A DNA stretch of 62,611 bases from Flavobacterium taihuense (GTDB taxonomy: Bacteria > Bacteroidota > Bacteroidia > Flavobacteriales > Flavobacteriaceae), in assembly GCF_019351435.1 (NCBI RefSeq), contig NZ_JAHWYN010000020.1, positions 1 through 62,611 on the forward strand. Direction: 5' to 3'. Each line of letters opens with the position of its first letter. Position 1 is the stretch's first letter. A program made the position numbers and the translations under genes. Shown here piece by piece: positions 1 through 9,588 of the stretch. The notes under the pieces are model-generated. The model saw only the letters and a list, made by a program, of their open reading frames with translations, did no database searches and was not told the DNA's origin.

Positions 1-1
1 C

Positions 2-1981
2 CACCGCTTTTGCAGTAGTTTCTCCATTATCCCATAGGTAGGTATAACCTGCATTTCCACCAAGAGGAGTGACAGTGGCTTGACCATCGCTTAATCCATT
101 GGCAGTAACGGCTTTGTCTTGAATCACTGAACAAGATAAAACATCTTGAGGTTCAGCTATAGTGATTTGTTCCGTATCGGTACACCCTTTAGAGTCTGTA
201 ACTGTTACGGTATAGTTTCCAGCAGTTAATCCCGATGCAATCGCGGTATTTTGAACAGGAGTTGTGTTCCAGCTATAGGTATATCCCGCAGTACCTCCAG
301 TTGCGGAAGCTGTTGCAGATCCCGTGGCATCACTTTTACAATTCACGTCCACTTTTGAGTTAATCGCAGCCAATAGTGCATTTGTAGGTTCAGCTATAGT
401 GATTTGTTCCGTATCGGTACACCCTTTAGAGTCTGTAACTGTTACGGTATAGTTTCCAGCAGTTAATCCTGATGCAGTTGCGGTATTTTGAACAGGAGTT
501 GTGTTCCAGCTATAGGTATATCCCGCAGTACCTCCAGTTGCGGAAGCTGTTGCAGATCCCGTGGCATCACCTTTACAATTCACGTCCACTTTTGAGTTAA
601 TCGCGGCCAATAGTGCATTTGTAGGTTCAGCTATAGTGATTTGTTCCGTATCGTTACACCCTTTAGAGTCTGTAACTGTTACGGTATAGTTTCCAGCAGT
701 TAATCCCGATGCAGTTGCGGTATTTTGAACAGGAGTTGTGTTCCAGCTGTATGAGTAAGTTGGAGTTCCACCCGTTGCAGACGCAATTGCCGAACCATTA
801 GTTCCACTTTTGCAACTTACATCTATAACGGAACCAATTAAAGCTTGAGGTAAAGCATTGATGTTTATAGGTGTAGTAACTGATTTTGGACAGCCTCCGG
901 TGGTAAATGAATAAGTTACTATATAACTTCCAGATGTACTAGCAGCAATATCAATTTTTCCACTTGTTGGGTTAATGCTTAAACCAGCTGGACCAGAAAA
1001 TGTTCCGCCTGTTACTCCATCTAAGGTTACATCTACAGTTCCTTCATTTTTGCAGAAATTACCGTCCCCATAACTAATACTCGCAGTACCTAAAACTAAT
1101 TTCACAGGATATGGACCCGCAAAATCATCTAATGATGCTGATGGTGCAGCAGAAGATTTGGTTTTAATTAAAACAGAACCAAATTGAGCTCCTTCACAAG
1201 GATTATTTACGGAGAAAAATGCACTTATATTTATTGCGGCTTCAATAAATTGAGAAGTAGTATATTGACTTGTGCCAAATGCAGAACCAGTCATTGTGTC
1301 TACTACCCCAATGTTAGTCTTTCCAAAAGCATTAGTGGAAGAGTTTGTCACCAATATATAGTCACTACCATTCCATGTGTAAAATTGAACAATTGCGGTA
1401 CTCCCACCGTTGGAATATTCAACGGAAAGCAAAATATCACCAATAGTTCTACCACCAGTTAAATTAAAGGTTCCACCAGCATTTGCAGTTAATGTATGTT
1501 GAAAAAATTCAAAATCAATATAACTCGTTCCTGTTGTCTCTAATCGATCACTTGCAATAATTAACCATTGATTGTTACTTATGTCAACTCCTAAATGAAT
1601 TAAAACATTATTTATATCCCCTTTTCCCCCAGCTTTATTATTGGTCCAAGACCATTGAGTTGTTGGGTTATCGTTGAATTTTCCTCCACCTGTAAAGATG
1701 TTATCACTAGTGGTATCATATAAATCCGTAAACTTATAAGTTGTGGCTGTGTTTACTGCGGTTCCATCAAGGTTAAATACGTACTCACCCGATCCACCAC
1801 TGCCAGAAATCCAGTCACCAATGCCTAGACTTGGTGTATTAGCCTTGAGGTCGCCATCAATACCAAAACCATTATATGGAAAAATAACAGGTGCTGTTTG
1901 TGCAACAGACATAAAAAAACTAAAAAAACTAAAGATTAAAAGCGCAACTAATTTAGCTGAATGAGTAAAAATTGTTTTCAT
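2..1981 (-). CDS. Secreted SprB-repeat adhesin, 5' part (partial, runs off window)
   Basis: An open frame of 660 codons starts at an ATG at 1981 and has no stop before the left edge, so the C-terminus is missing. A signal peptide with a hydrophobic core (about residues 9-26) ends in SVAQ, the usual flavobacterial cleavage context. Residues ~30-300 look like a lectin- or lamin-like beta domain, followed by an Ig-like segment. From about residue 375 come SprB-type repeats of 79 residues (core C-K-x-x-x-x-G-S-A-x-A-x-A-T-G-G-T, then Y-x-Y-S-W-N and TVTVTDSKGC). Three near-identical copies are visible. SprB-repeat proteins are large surface adhesins usually exported by the type IX system, and a sorting domain would be expected beyond the window. 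The role (adhesion or gliding) is inferred from the repeat family only. Confidence 0.85.
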   Translation of the reverse strand, partial: MKTIFTHSAKLVALLIFSFFSFFMSVAQTAPVIFPYNGFGIDGDLKANTPSLGIGDWISGSGGSGEYVFNLDGTAVNTATTYKFTDLYDTTSDNIFTGGGKFNDNPTTQWSWTNNKAGGKGDINNVLIHLGVDISNNQWLIIASDRLETTGTSYIDFEFFQHTLTANAGGTFNLTGGRTIGDILLSVEYSNGGSTAIVQFYTWNGSDYILVTNSSTNAFGKTNIGVVDTMTGSAFGTSQYTTSQFIEAAINISAFFSVNNPCEGAQFGSVLIKTKSSAAPSASLDDFAGPYPVKLVLGTASISYGDGNFCKNEGTVDVTLDGVTGGTFSGPAGLSINPTSGKIDIAASTSGSYIVTYSFTTGGCPKSVTTPININALPQALIGSVIDVSCKSGTNGSAIASATGGTPTYSYSWNTTPVQNTATASGLTAGNYTVTVTDSKGCNDTEQITIAEPTNALLAAINSKVDVNCKGDATGSATASATGGTAGYTYSWNTTPVQNTATASGLTAGNYTVTVTDSKGCTDTEQITIAEPTNALLAAINSKVDVNCKSDATGSATASATGGTAGYTYSWNTTPVQNTAIASGLTAGNYTVTVTDSKGCTDTEQITIAEPQDVLSCSVIQDKAVTANGLSDGQATVTPLGGNAGYTYLWDNGETTAKAV
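151..861 (-). repeat. Three tandem 237-bp coding repeats (SprB units)
   Basis: The same sequence, beginning GTTCAGCTATAGTG on the plus strand, starts at 151, 388 and 625. The period is exactly 237 bp (79 codons). The first two copies differ by only a few bases, while the third diverges toward its far end. Near-identity at silent positions suggests recent duplication or gene conversion, so copy number may vary between strains. Confidence 0.9.
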
Positions 1982-2541
1982 TTTTAATTATTTTAAGGTG
2001 AATGACCTATAACATTATGAGAAGAGATTCTTAGTAATTATTCTATATTGGATTTACTATTGAAGCATATAAAATGAGTACTCACTTGACAGTAATTACA
2101 ATTGGGAACTCAAAAGATGTAGCATTAGACATTCAATAATTTGGAATGTACATAGTGTAATAGTATCTTTTTTCAGGAGGTGCACTTTTTCTTTTTCTAT
2201 TTTTTTCTATTTTAGATATAGTTACAAATAGAACAGATTCAGCAAATGAAATGGATGAATTAAATACTAATAAAGGGATATGAGAAATTTTAAAAGGGAT
2301 CGACCATACCTTTTTATCAAAAAAGGAGGATAAAAACAGTATTTTTTTTTGAATTGTATTCGAAAAAAAATCTTTTAATAGGTTTAGAGTAGTTTTAGGT
2401 TTCATATTATTGATTTTTTATTACGGAATAACTTTATTTGAAAGTTTAATAACTAGGGTTACTTTTACAAAATATTCAGTTGACGGTTTTATAAAATTAT
2501 AGTTTAGTAAATTCTTGCATTTGGTTTAAAAGACAATTTTT
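1982..2541. other. Non-coding upstream region of the adhesin
   Basis: About 560 AT-rich bases that should hold the adhesin promoter. I could not find a convincing TAnnTTTG box on the minus strand. One minus-strand open frame (2133-2405, 90 codons) lies here but has no recognisable domain and unconvincing composition, so I do not call it a gene. Confidence 0.5.
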
Positions 2542-3115
2542 GATTCAGATTTGGGAATTAAATCAAATTAAAAATTGTTTTGTCTAAATTGATAACCAAT
2601 GATTGACATCAGTTATAATTAAATGATGTAGGTTTTTTATTTTTGATTGATTCAGATTTGGGAATTAAATCAAATTAAAATTTGTTTTGTCTAAATTGAT
2701 AACCAATGATTGACATCAGTTATAATTAAATGATGTAGGTTTTTTATTTTTGATTGATTCAGATTTGGGAATTAAATCAAATTAAAATTTTGTTTAGAGT
2801 AAATTGATATCCAATGATTGACATCAGTTATCATTAAATGAAGTAGGTCTTTTATTTTAATTTGATTCAGATTTGGGAATTAAATCAAATTAAAATTTTT
2901 GTTTTGTCTACATTGATAACCAATGATTGACCTTTTTTGTCATTAAAAGATGTAGGTTTTTTTAATTTAAATTGATTCAGATTTGGGAATTAAATCAAAT
3001 TAAATTTTTGTTCTGTCTAAATTCTAAACTGAAAAATGATTTCAGTTATCATCGAATAGTAGTAAGTTTTTTCAATCCTATTTTGATTCAGATTTGGGAA
3101 ATGATTCAAAATATT
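2542..3115. repeat. Non-coding tandem array of ~107-111 bp units (six cores)
   Basis: The core GATTCAGATTTGGGAA recurs at 2542, 2649, 2756, 2864, 2974 and 3085, giving periods of 107, 107, 108, 110 and 111 bp. Each full unit holds two inverted repeats: TTTGATT...AATCAAA around the core, and ACATCA...TGATGT followed by a T-tract in the first units. The first two units are nearly identical and later ones drift, with the second inverted repeat broken in units 3-5. There is no open frame and no CRISPR-like repeat/spacer pattern, because the whole unit is repeated. Function unknown. Confidence 0.9.
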
Positions 3116-3918
3116 ACAAATTAAGCACTAAAAAGTGTCGATCAATTTGTGTTTTTACTTAACTTTTATTTGGGGGTAAAAAACTAATAAAATTTACATA
3201 TCAAATTTAGTAAGAAAGTTTATAATTCAATATGATTGTCTTTGAAAAACCTAAATACTCGTTGAAAAGTCTAAAATATAAGTAAATTACCTGAAAAAAA
3301 AAATCTTGTTCACAAAGATCTTCCGCTTTTTATGAAGTTACCGATTTAATTAAAATGCTAATTATGTTTTAGAGTCTTGCAAAAAAAAAGATATATGTTA
3401 TGAATAATTTAATGATATATATTATTTGTTGCTTAATATTTATTGCTGATGATTGGTAGTTTCAGATAAATGATGATTCATATAGTCAGTAATTAATGTT
3501 TTTGCTCTCAATCTAATTATATCTAAATTCAACTATTTTGAATATTAAAAGGCTTGTTTTAAAAAAAAAGTTTATGTTAACTCATATTTAAAGTTCTGTT
3601 AAAAAAAAATTCTTCTATGATCTTAATTTTATAGAATAAATAACTTCTGCAATGATGTAAAGTTTTAAACTTTAATAAAAGTTTATTTCGGTCGCTATTG
3701 AATAATTAGTTGTAATTTTTCTCCAATTATAATTTTAGTATTCTTAAGTTATTTATATAGGTTTTTTATATATGTAAATATATATTTAATGTATTTCGTC
3801 GATTATTTTTGACTTTTAAACGAATAAGTTGTTATTTTGATGTGTAATTAATAAAACATTAATTCATTAAATATTTAAAGTTTTTTGCAGCGAATATTAA
3901 CTTTAATCTATTAACATC
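3116..3918. other. AT-rich intergenic stretch, nothing recognised
   Basis: Roughly 800 bases rich in A and T runs between the repeat array and the CAP lipoprotein. I see no plausible gene, RNA or clear promoter, although the promoter of the following gene must lie near its end. Confidence 0.5.
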
Positions 3919-4419
3919 ATGAATGCAAAACTTCTTCGATTTCTAGTAATTGGTTTTTTTCTAATGATTTTTACAGCATGTACATCTGAAGATAATTCAA
4001 GCGACACTGAGGCGATATTGCCAATAGTTAAAGTTTATGATTATAGTCCGTTAGAATTAGAAACTATGGCTTTAATAAATAGTCATAGAGTAAGTATTGG
4101 ATTAAACGCTTTGGAAAAAATAAATCATGTTTCTTATAAGTCTGAAGAGCATGATGAATATATGATTGCAAACAATGTTGTCAATCATGATGATTTTGTG
4201 GCTCGTTCAGAAAATATAATAAAAGCTTTGGGGGCTTCAAGAGTGAGTGAAAATATCGCTTACAATTATACTACTGCAAAAGGTGCTTTTGATGCCTGGA
4301 TGAATAGTCCAGATCACAGACAAAATATAGAAGGAAATTTCACGCATTTTGGATTGGCAATCAGGGAGAATCCTGTTAACGGAAGAAAATATTATACTAA
4401 TATTTTTGTAAAAATTTAA
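3919..4419 (+). CDS. CAP-domain (SCP-like) lipoprotein, probably surface exposed
   Basis: A 166-residue protein. It begins with a lipoprotein signal peptide whose lipobox ends at Cys21 (FTAC). The residues after the cysteine, TSED, resemble the acidic export signal that sends Bacteroidota lipoproteins to the outer face of the outer membrane. Residues ~45-166 form a CAP/SCP domain: the start ELETMALINSHR, the H-D-E-Y-M helix, the S-E-N-I-A motif and the W-M-N-S-P-D-H-R motif are all present. Bacterial CAP proteins are secreted, but their biochemical role is mostly unknown. The gene stands alone and is followed by a strong terminator. Confidence 0.85.
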   Translation: MNAKLLRFLVIGFFLMIFTACTSEDNSSDTEAILPIVKVYDYSPLELETMALINSHRVSIGLNALEKINHVSYKSEEHDEYMIANNVVNHDDFVARSENIIKALGASRVSENIAYNYTTAKGAFDAWMNSPDHRQNIEGNFTHFGLAIRENPVNGRKYYTNIFVKI

Positions 4420-4446
4420 ATTTTGTTTGTTTATACTATTCTAATG

Positions 4447-4477
4447 AAGCTGTCATTTATTGACAGCTTTTTTTTTT
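4447..4477 (+). terminator. Intrinsic terminator of the CAP lipoprotein gene
   Basis: A perfect 9-bp stem AAGCTGTCA / TGACAGCTT (4447-4455 with 4461-4469) around a 5-base loop, running into a T-tract to 4477. Confidence 0.9.
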
Positions 4478-4800
4478 AAATATTTTTTCTAGAATTAAAA
4501 AAAAAGGATTCTAGTCTTAATTTATTAGCACTTAATTAAAAAGAGAACATCAAAACATTTTCTCATGTTATTGCCTAAATTAAATAATGTGAAGTTTTAA
4601 TTAGATAATCAACGATTAACTTTAAATGAAAAATTAAAACAAGGATTTTATACTTTTTTTTTGTAAATTGTTACTCTCTAAGTTTTTAAATTCAAATTTT
4701 ATTTGTTGAATAATAATCTAAACAGAATCATTTATTTCTGGAATTTCTTTTTTATTAAATTGATTGAGGAGTTTTATTATAAAATTAATAGTAGTGATGT
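4478..4800. other. Intergenic region upstream of sixA
   Basis: About 320 AT-rich bases carrying the presumed promoter of the polyphosphate cluster. No clear -33/-7 pair was recognised and nothing else is visible. Confidence 0.5.
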
Positions 4801-5286
4801 ATGAAAAATCTAATTTTAATTCGGCATGCAAAGTCTAGTTGGGAAGCTCCTTTACACGACAAAGACCGACCGCTCACTTCACAAGGAATGCAAAGTGCTC
4901 ATTTAGTTTCTTCTCATATCACTAAAGCTTTACCTAAAACCTTTAGTGTTTGGAGCAGTACCGCTGAGAGAGCTGTAGAGACGGCTATGATTTTTGCACA
5001 AAATATAAATTTTCCGTTAGAGAGCATTATTTATAAGGATGAGCTGTATACTTTTGATGAAAGAAAATTAGAAAAAGTTATTAAATCATATAGTAATGGT
5101 TATGATAGTATAATTATATTCGGACATAACGAGGCTATTACAAATTTTGTTAATAAATTTGGAGATGTTTACATTGATAATGTACCAACCGCTGGTTTTG
5201 TTCATATAGAATTTAATAACGACAGTTGGGACACTATTAGTAAAGGCAAGACAAAAAAAATACTATTCCCCAGAGATCTAAAATAA
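4801..5286 (+). CDS. sixA: SixA-type phosphohistidine phosphatase
   Basis: A 161-residue histidine-phosphatase-superfamily protein. The N-terminal R-H-A-K motif (His9 is the predicted phospho-acceptor), the S-S-x-x-x-R-A-x-x-T motif near residues 56-65 and the late F-G-H-N-E motif match SixA. The length fits that compact subfamily. It lies 6 bp upstream of ppk1 and is followed by ppx. Family members dephosphorylate phosphohistidine, in E. coli on components such as ArcB or NPr. Its place in a polyphosphate cluster suggests a phosphate-related role here, which is inference. Confidence 0.88.
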   Translation: MKNLILIRHAKSSWEAPLHDKDRPLTSQGMQSAHLVSSHITKALPKTFSVWSSTAERAVETAMIFAQNINFPLESIIYKDELYTFDERKLEKVIKSYSNGYDSIIIFGHNEAITNFVNKFGDVYIDNVPTAGFVHIEFNNDSWDTISKGKTKKILFPRDLK

Positions 5287-5292
5287 AAAAAA

Positions 5293-7368
5293 GTGTTTGA
5301 ACATAAATATATTGATAGAGAGAAAAGCTGGTTGGCTTTTAATGCCAGAGTACTACAAGAAGCAGCAGATGATTCAGTTCCATTATTAGACAGGTTAAGG
5401 TTTTTAGGAATATTTTCTAATAATTTAGATGAATTTTTCAGAGTTCGATTTGCTGCAATCAGACGATTAAGTTTGAGTGGTATTTCGGGCGAAAAATATT
5501 TTGGAGGTGTATCTGCACAACAATTAATCAAAGATATAACAGGAATTGTTATTCAACAGCAATCCGAAAGTTTAAGAATTCTGAGTAATATAGAAGAACA
5601 ATTAGAAACTGAAAATATTTTTATTATTCATGAAAATGATATTAATAAGGAGCAAGAAGTTTTTTTAAAAGAATTTTTTATACAAAAGTTAAGCCCGGAA
5701 CTTGTTACCATTATATTAAATGACTTAGCAGAATTTCCTGTTCTAAAAGATTCATTGGGATATTTGGCTGTAAAATTGGTAATGAAAACAAACTTGGAAG
5801 TACGTTATGCCATTATAGAAATGCCAAAAATGGTCAATCGTTTTGTGGTACTTCCTTCGAGTAATGAAAAACAATATGTCATTTTAATTGATGATGTGAT
5901 AAGGTTACATTTGAGTAGTATTTTTAATATATTTAATTATGAAAGTGTTTCGGCGCATATGATTAAAATTACCAGAGATGCTCAATTAGACATTGATAGT
6001 GATTTAAGTAAAAGCATGCTTGAAAAAATATCATCCAGTGTTAAGGATAGAAGAATAGGGGAGCCTGTTCGTTTTATTTACGATCAAGAGATAGATAAGG
6101 ATACCCTCAAATTTTTTCTAGACAAAATGAATATTGATTCTACAGATAGTATTATCCCAGGAGGAAGATACCATAATAGGAGAGATTATATGGATTTTCC
6201 TAATTTGGGTAGATTTGATTTATTGTATAAAAAAAATGATCCACTCCCAATTCCCGGATTGAGTCTTGAAGGCAGTATTTTAGAAAAAATTGCCGAAAAG
6301 GATTATTTGTTGAATGCTCCTTATCAATCCTTTGCTTACTTAATAAAATTTTTGCGTGAAGCAGCTTTAGATCCTAAAGTGACCTCAATAAAAATAACTT
6401 TATATCGATTAGCCAAAAATTCTCAAATTATTAGCTCTTTAATTAATGCTGCCAAAAACGGAAAAAAAGTAATCGTTCAAATAGAATTGCAAGCAAGATT
6501 TGATGAAGCTTCCAATATTTCTTATTCAGAACAAATGCAAACCGAAGGAATCCAATTGATATTTGGTATTAAAGGATTGAAAGTTCATAGTAAAGTTTGT
6601 GTAATCGAAAGATTGGAAAAAAATAAAATAAAAAGATACGGCTTTATTTCGACAGGAAACTTTAATGAATCGACTGCCAAGATTTATACTGATGTTACCC
6701 TTTTTACGTGTCATCCTCAAATATTAAAAGACATTTCAAAAATATTTGATTTTTTTGACATTAATTATAAAGTGCAACGTTACAAGCATCTAATTGTTTC
6801 TCCCCAATACACAAGACATCGTTTTGTGAAAATGATCGATCGAGAAATTGCGCATGCTATAGCAGGCCGAAAGACCTATATGAAATTAAAAATGAATAGT
6901 TTGTCAGATTTGGATATGATTGATAAATTATATGAAGCTAGTAAGGCTGGAGTAAAGATTCAGTTGGAAGTAAGAGGTATTTGTTCATTGATTCCTGGAG
7001 TGAAAGGATTGAGTGAAAATATTGAAGCAATCAGTATAGTAGATAACTATTTGGAGCATTCAAGAGTTTATATTTTTGGTAATGCCGGATTTACTGAAGT
7101 TTATATTTCCTCGGCGGATTTCATGACCAGAAACATTGACGCAAGAGTAGAAGTAACATGCCCAATATATGATCAGGAAATAAAAAATGAATTGATTGAT
7201 AATTTTGATATCGGTTGGAAAGGAAATGTAAAGGCTCGATATCATTCGTATAAATTAGATAATAAATATAGAATAAGAAACAATAATCCAATTTTTAGAG
7301 CCCAACTGGAAACCTATAAGTATTATCAGAGAAAGGTTGAACTGATTGGTGAGTTAAAAGAAATTTAA
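5293..7368 (+). CDS. ppk1: Polyphosphate kinase 1
   Basis: A 691-residue enzyme, the normal PPK1 length, that makes polyphosphate reversibly from ATP. The start is GTG: the protein opens FEHKYIDREKSWLAFN, the conserved PPK1 N-terminus, and no ATG precedes it. The two phospholipase-D-like catalytic halves are intact. His432 in the V-H-S-K-V motif is the predicted autophosphorylated residue, and His589 in Y-L-E-H-S-R is the second conserved histidine. It sits between sixA (6-bp gap) and ppx (55-bp gap), probably in one transcript. Confidence 0.96.
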   Translation: MFEHKYIDREKSWLAFNARVLQEAADDSVPLLDRLRFLGIFSNNLDEFFRVRFAAIRRLSLSGISGEKYFGGVSAQQLIKDITGIVIQQQSESLRILSNIEEQLETENIFIIHENDINKEQEVFLKEFFIQKLSPELVTIILNDLAEFPVLKDSLGYLAVKLVMKTNLEVRYAIIEMPKMVNRFVVLPSSNEKQYVILIDDVIRLHLSSIFNIFNYESVSAHMIKITRDAQLDIDSDLSKSMLEKISSSVKDRRIGEPVRFIYDQEIDKDTLKFFLDKMNIDSTDSIIPGGRYHNRRDYMDFPNLGRFDLLYKKNDPLPIPGLSLEGSILEKIAEKDYLLNAPYQSFAYLIKFLREAALDPKVTSIKITLYRLAKNSQIISSLINAAKNGKKVIVQIELQARFDEASNISYSEQMQTEGIQLIFGIKGLKVHSKVCVIERLEKNKIKRYGFISTGNFNESTAKIYTDVTLFTCHPQILKDISKIFDFFDINYKVQRYKHLIVSPQYTRHRFVKMIDREIAHAIAGRKTYMKLKMNSLSDLDMIDKLYEASKAGVKIQLEVRGICSLIPGVKGLSENIEAISIVDNYLEHSRVYIFGNAGFTEVYISSADFMTRNIDARVEVTCPIYDQEIKNELIDNFDIGWKGNVKARYHSYKLDNKYRIRNNNPIFRAQLETYKYYQRKVELIGELKEI

Positions 7369-7423
7369 AAAAAACGCTAAGATTAGAATTAAATTCTAAA
7401 ACATAAATCGCATCCTAGAGAAT

Positions 7424-8314
7424 ATGATTAAAATTAAAAAATATGCTGCTATTGATATTGGATCGAATGCCATGCGTTTATTAATTACCAATATAGTGGA
7501 AGAAGAAGGTAAAGAAACCCAATTTAATAAAAGCTCATTAGTTCGTGTTCCAATTCGTTTGGGGCAAGACGCTTTTACTGTTGGGGAAATCTCTCCTGAG
7601 AATATTGAGCGAATGATTGATGCCATGAAAGCTTTTAATTTGTTGATGAAAGTGCATAAAGTAGAACGATATATGGCATTTGCCACCTCTGCCATGCGAG
7701 AAGCTTATAATGCAAAAGAAGTAGTAGCCTTAATAAAAAAGAAAGCCGATATTAAAATAGAAATTATTGACGGTAAAAAAGAAGCAGCCATAATAGCTTC
7801 TACGGACTTACATCATTTATTAAAAACGGATGAAACTTATTTGTTTGTAGATGTTGGTGGTGGAAGTACTGAATTTACACTCTTTTCTAACGGAAAAATG
7901 GTGAATTCAAGATCTTTCAAAGCAGGAACTGTTCGATTGCTAAATGAAATGGTTTGTGATGTAGTTTGGGATGAAATTGAAAAATGGATTAAACATAATA
8001 CCGCCGATTATGAAGAAGTTACTTTAATAGGATCTGGTGGAAATATTAATAAATTATTCAAAATGTCCGGAAAAGTTCAGGAAAAACCTTTGTCATACAT
8101 TTATATGAATGCTCAATATGCTTATTTAAGTTCACTTTCTTATGAACAAAGAATTTCTCAATTAGGTTTAAATCCAGATCGAGCAGACGTAATTGTTCCA
8201 GCAACCCGAATTTATCTCAATGCAATGAAATGGAGTGGAGCCAGACAAATTTATGTCCCGAAAATAGGGCTTTCAGATGGTATAGTAAAAGCAATGTATT
8301 ATGGAAAAGTGTAG
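7424..8314 (+). CDS. ppx: Ppx/GppA-family exopolyphosphatase
   Basis: A 296-residue actin-like-fold phosphatase. Motifs include A-I-D-I-G-S-N-A-M-R near the N-terminus, A-T-S-A-M-R-E-A at about residues 86-93, D-V-G-G-G-S-T-E-F at about 143-151, and I-G-S-G-G-N. It is shorter than E. coli Ppx and consists of the catalytic core only, as is usual in Bacteroidota. Immediately downstream of ppk1, it most likely hydrolyses polyphosphate. A (p)ppGpp-pentaphosphatase activity cannot be excluded from sequence. Confidence 0.92.
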   Translation: MIKIKKYAAIDIGSNAMRLLITNIVEEEGKETQFNKSSLVRVPIRLGQDAFTVGEISPENIERMIDAMKAFNLLMKVHKVERYMAFATSAMREAYNAKEVVALIKKKADIKIEIIDGKKEAAIIASTDLHHLLKTDETYLFVDVGGGSTEFTLFSNGKMVNSRSFKAGTVRLLNEMVCDVVWDEIEKWIKHNTADYEEVTLIGSGGNINKLFKMSGKVQEKPLSYIYMNAQYAYLSSLSYEQRISQLGLNPDRADVIVPATRIYLNAMKWSGARQIYVPKIGLSDGIVKAMYYGKV

Positions 8315-8336
8315 TTAAATATTGATAAAAAAGCAA

Positions 8337-8373
8337 ACAAAAAAAGCAGTTCAGTATAGTCTGCTTTTTTTGT
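8337..8373. terminator. Bidirectional terminator between ppx and the OFA transporter
   Basis: The stem AAAAAGCAG (8341-8349) pairs with CTGCTTTTT (8361-8369) around an 11-base loop. A-runs on one side and T-runs on the other let it serve both converging genes. Confidence 0.85.
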
Positions 8374-8389
8374 TTTTAATACCATACCA

Positions 8390-9559
8390 TTAAGCAAGTT
8401 TCAATAGCAATCCTTTAAGCCATAATCCAACAAATAAACCGATAACAAGTAATATGGCAAAAAGATAGAAAATAGTGATTTCAGTGCTTAAGCCCAATAA
8501 TAGGGGGCCAACAAAAGCTGCGGCTGACCAAGCAGTCAATGTGTAACCAAGTACTTGTCCGTATTTTTCATTTCCAAAAATATTCTTTACAAAGGAAGGC
8601 ATTGTTGCGAAACCAGCACCATATCCTGCAATAATAATAAAAGTTAAGGTTTGAAATGAGGTTTGATTGGTTGAAAAAGTCGGTATTAAAGCGAAACAGA
8701 CAGCGTTTATCCCGATAAAGATCATAAAAGTTCTCCAGCAGCCAATTTTATCTGAAATACTTGACCAGAACAAACGTCCCAATCCATTGAACAAACCGAT
8801 GATAGCTACAAACATTGTAGCTTGTGTTGTACTCATTCCTACGACTTCTTCTCCTAAAATTGCCGCTTTAGAGATTATGGCAATTCCTCCACATACATTC
8901 AAGAACAACAATAGCCATAGTGCAATGAAACGTTTGTCGGTTATAATTTCTTTTGGAGTCAAATCAACATGAATGTTTTGTGAGGCATCGGTAATCAAAG
9001 GATTGGATAAATACAATGCACTCAAAAGCATGCAAATTCCATAACAAATTCCGAGAGTTAAGAATGCGCCAGACAATCCTAACGAAGTATACAAAGGTCC
9101 AATTAAAAAAGAGGCAAATAAAGAACCCAATGCAAATGACATAATGATAATACCAGAAGCCAATCCTGGACGATCAGGAAACCATTTTACAACAGTATAA
9201 ACAGGTACAATGTATCCAAAACCTAATCCAACACCTTGTAAAACGCCAAAAGTTAAATAGAACAAATAGATAGAACTCATTTTGACGGCCAAGGCACTAC
9301 CTAGCAATCCGATCGTTAAAAATAGTGCGGCTATTAGTCCCGCTTTTGTTGGACCAATTTTTTGCGTAAATTTACCCATAAAAGCGGCCGTTAATCCTAA
9401 AAAGCAAATAGCTAAACTAAATCCTGTTTTGGTATCGTGAGCATCCCAGTTTAATTCCTTTGATAAGGGTTCTATCCATTTGCTATAAGCATAAATCGAC
9501 CCAATTGACAGTTGCATAATCATACCTGCCAATACGATCAAATATTTATTTTTTGACAT
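8390..9559 (-). CDS. OFA-family major facilitator transporter (possible formate carrier)
   Basis: A 389-residue polytopic membrane protein with about 12 predicted helices. Its opening M-I-M-Q-L-S-I-G-S-I-Y-A-Y-S and the W-F-P-D-R-P-G-L-A-S-G motif near residue 127 are hallmarks of the oxalate/formate antiporter (OFA) branch of the MFS. It is the last gene of pflB-pflA-OFA and follows pflA by 29 bp. That position suggests export or exchange of formate or another monocarboxylate from mixed-acid fermentation. The exact substrate is inferred from context only. Confidence 0.85.
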   Translation of the reverse strand: MSKNKYLIVLAGMIMQLSIGSIYAYSKWIEPLSKELNWDAHDTKTGFSLAICFLGLTAAFMGKFTQKIGPTKAGLIAALFLTIGLLGSALAVKMSSIYLFYLTFGVLQGVGLGFGYIVPVYTVVKWFPDRPGLASGIIIMSFALGSLFASFLIGPLYTSLGLSGAFLTLGICYGICMLLSALYLSNPLITDASQNIHVDLTPKEIITDKRFIALWLLLFLNVCGGIAIISKAAILGEEVVGMSTTQATMFVAIIGLFNGLGRLFWSSISDKIGCWRTFMIFIGINAVCFALIPTFSTNQTSFQTLTFIIIAGYGAGFATMPSFVKNIFGNEKYGQVLGYTLTAWSAAAFVGPLLLGLSTEITIFYLFAILLVIGLFVGLWLKGLLLKLA

Positions 9560-9588
9560 GATTGTAATATTGTAAAGTTATAAAGACC

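Noticed and set aside
2133..2405. Minus-strand open frame of 90 codons
   Set aside because: No recognisable domain, low-complexity basic and aromatic composition, AT-rich intergenic location and no partner; more likely a chance frame.
2542..3115. Possible CRISPR array
   Set aside because: The whole ~107-bp unit repeats, with no unique spacers between short repeats, and no cas genes are nearby.
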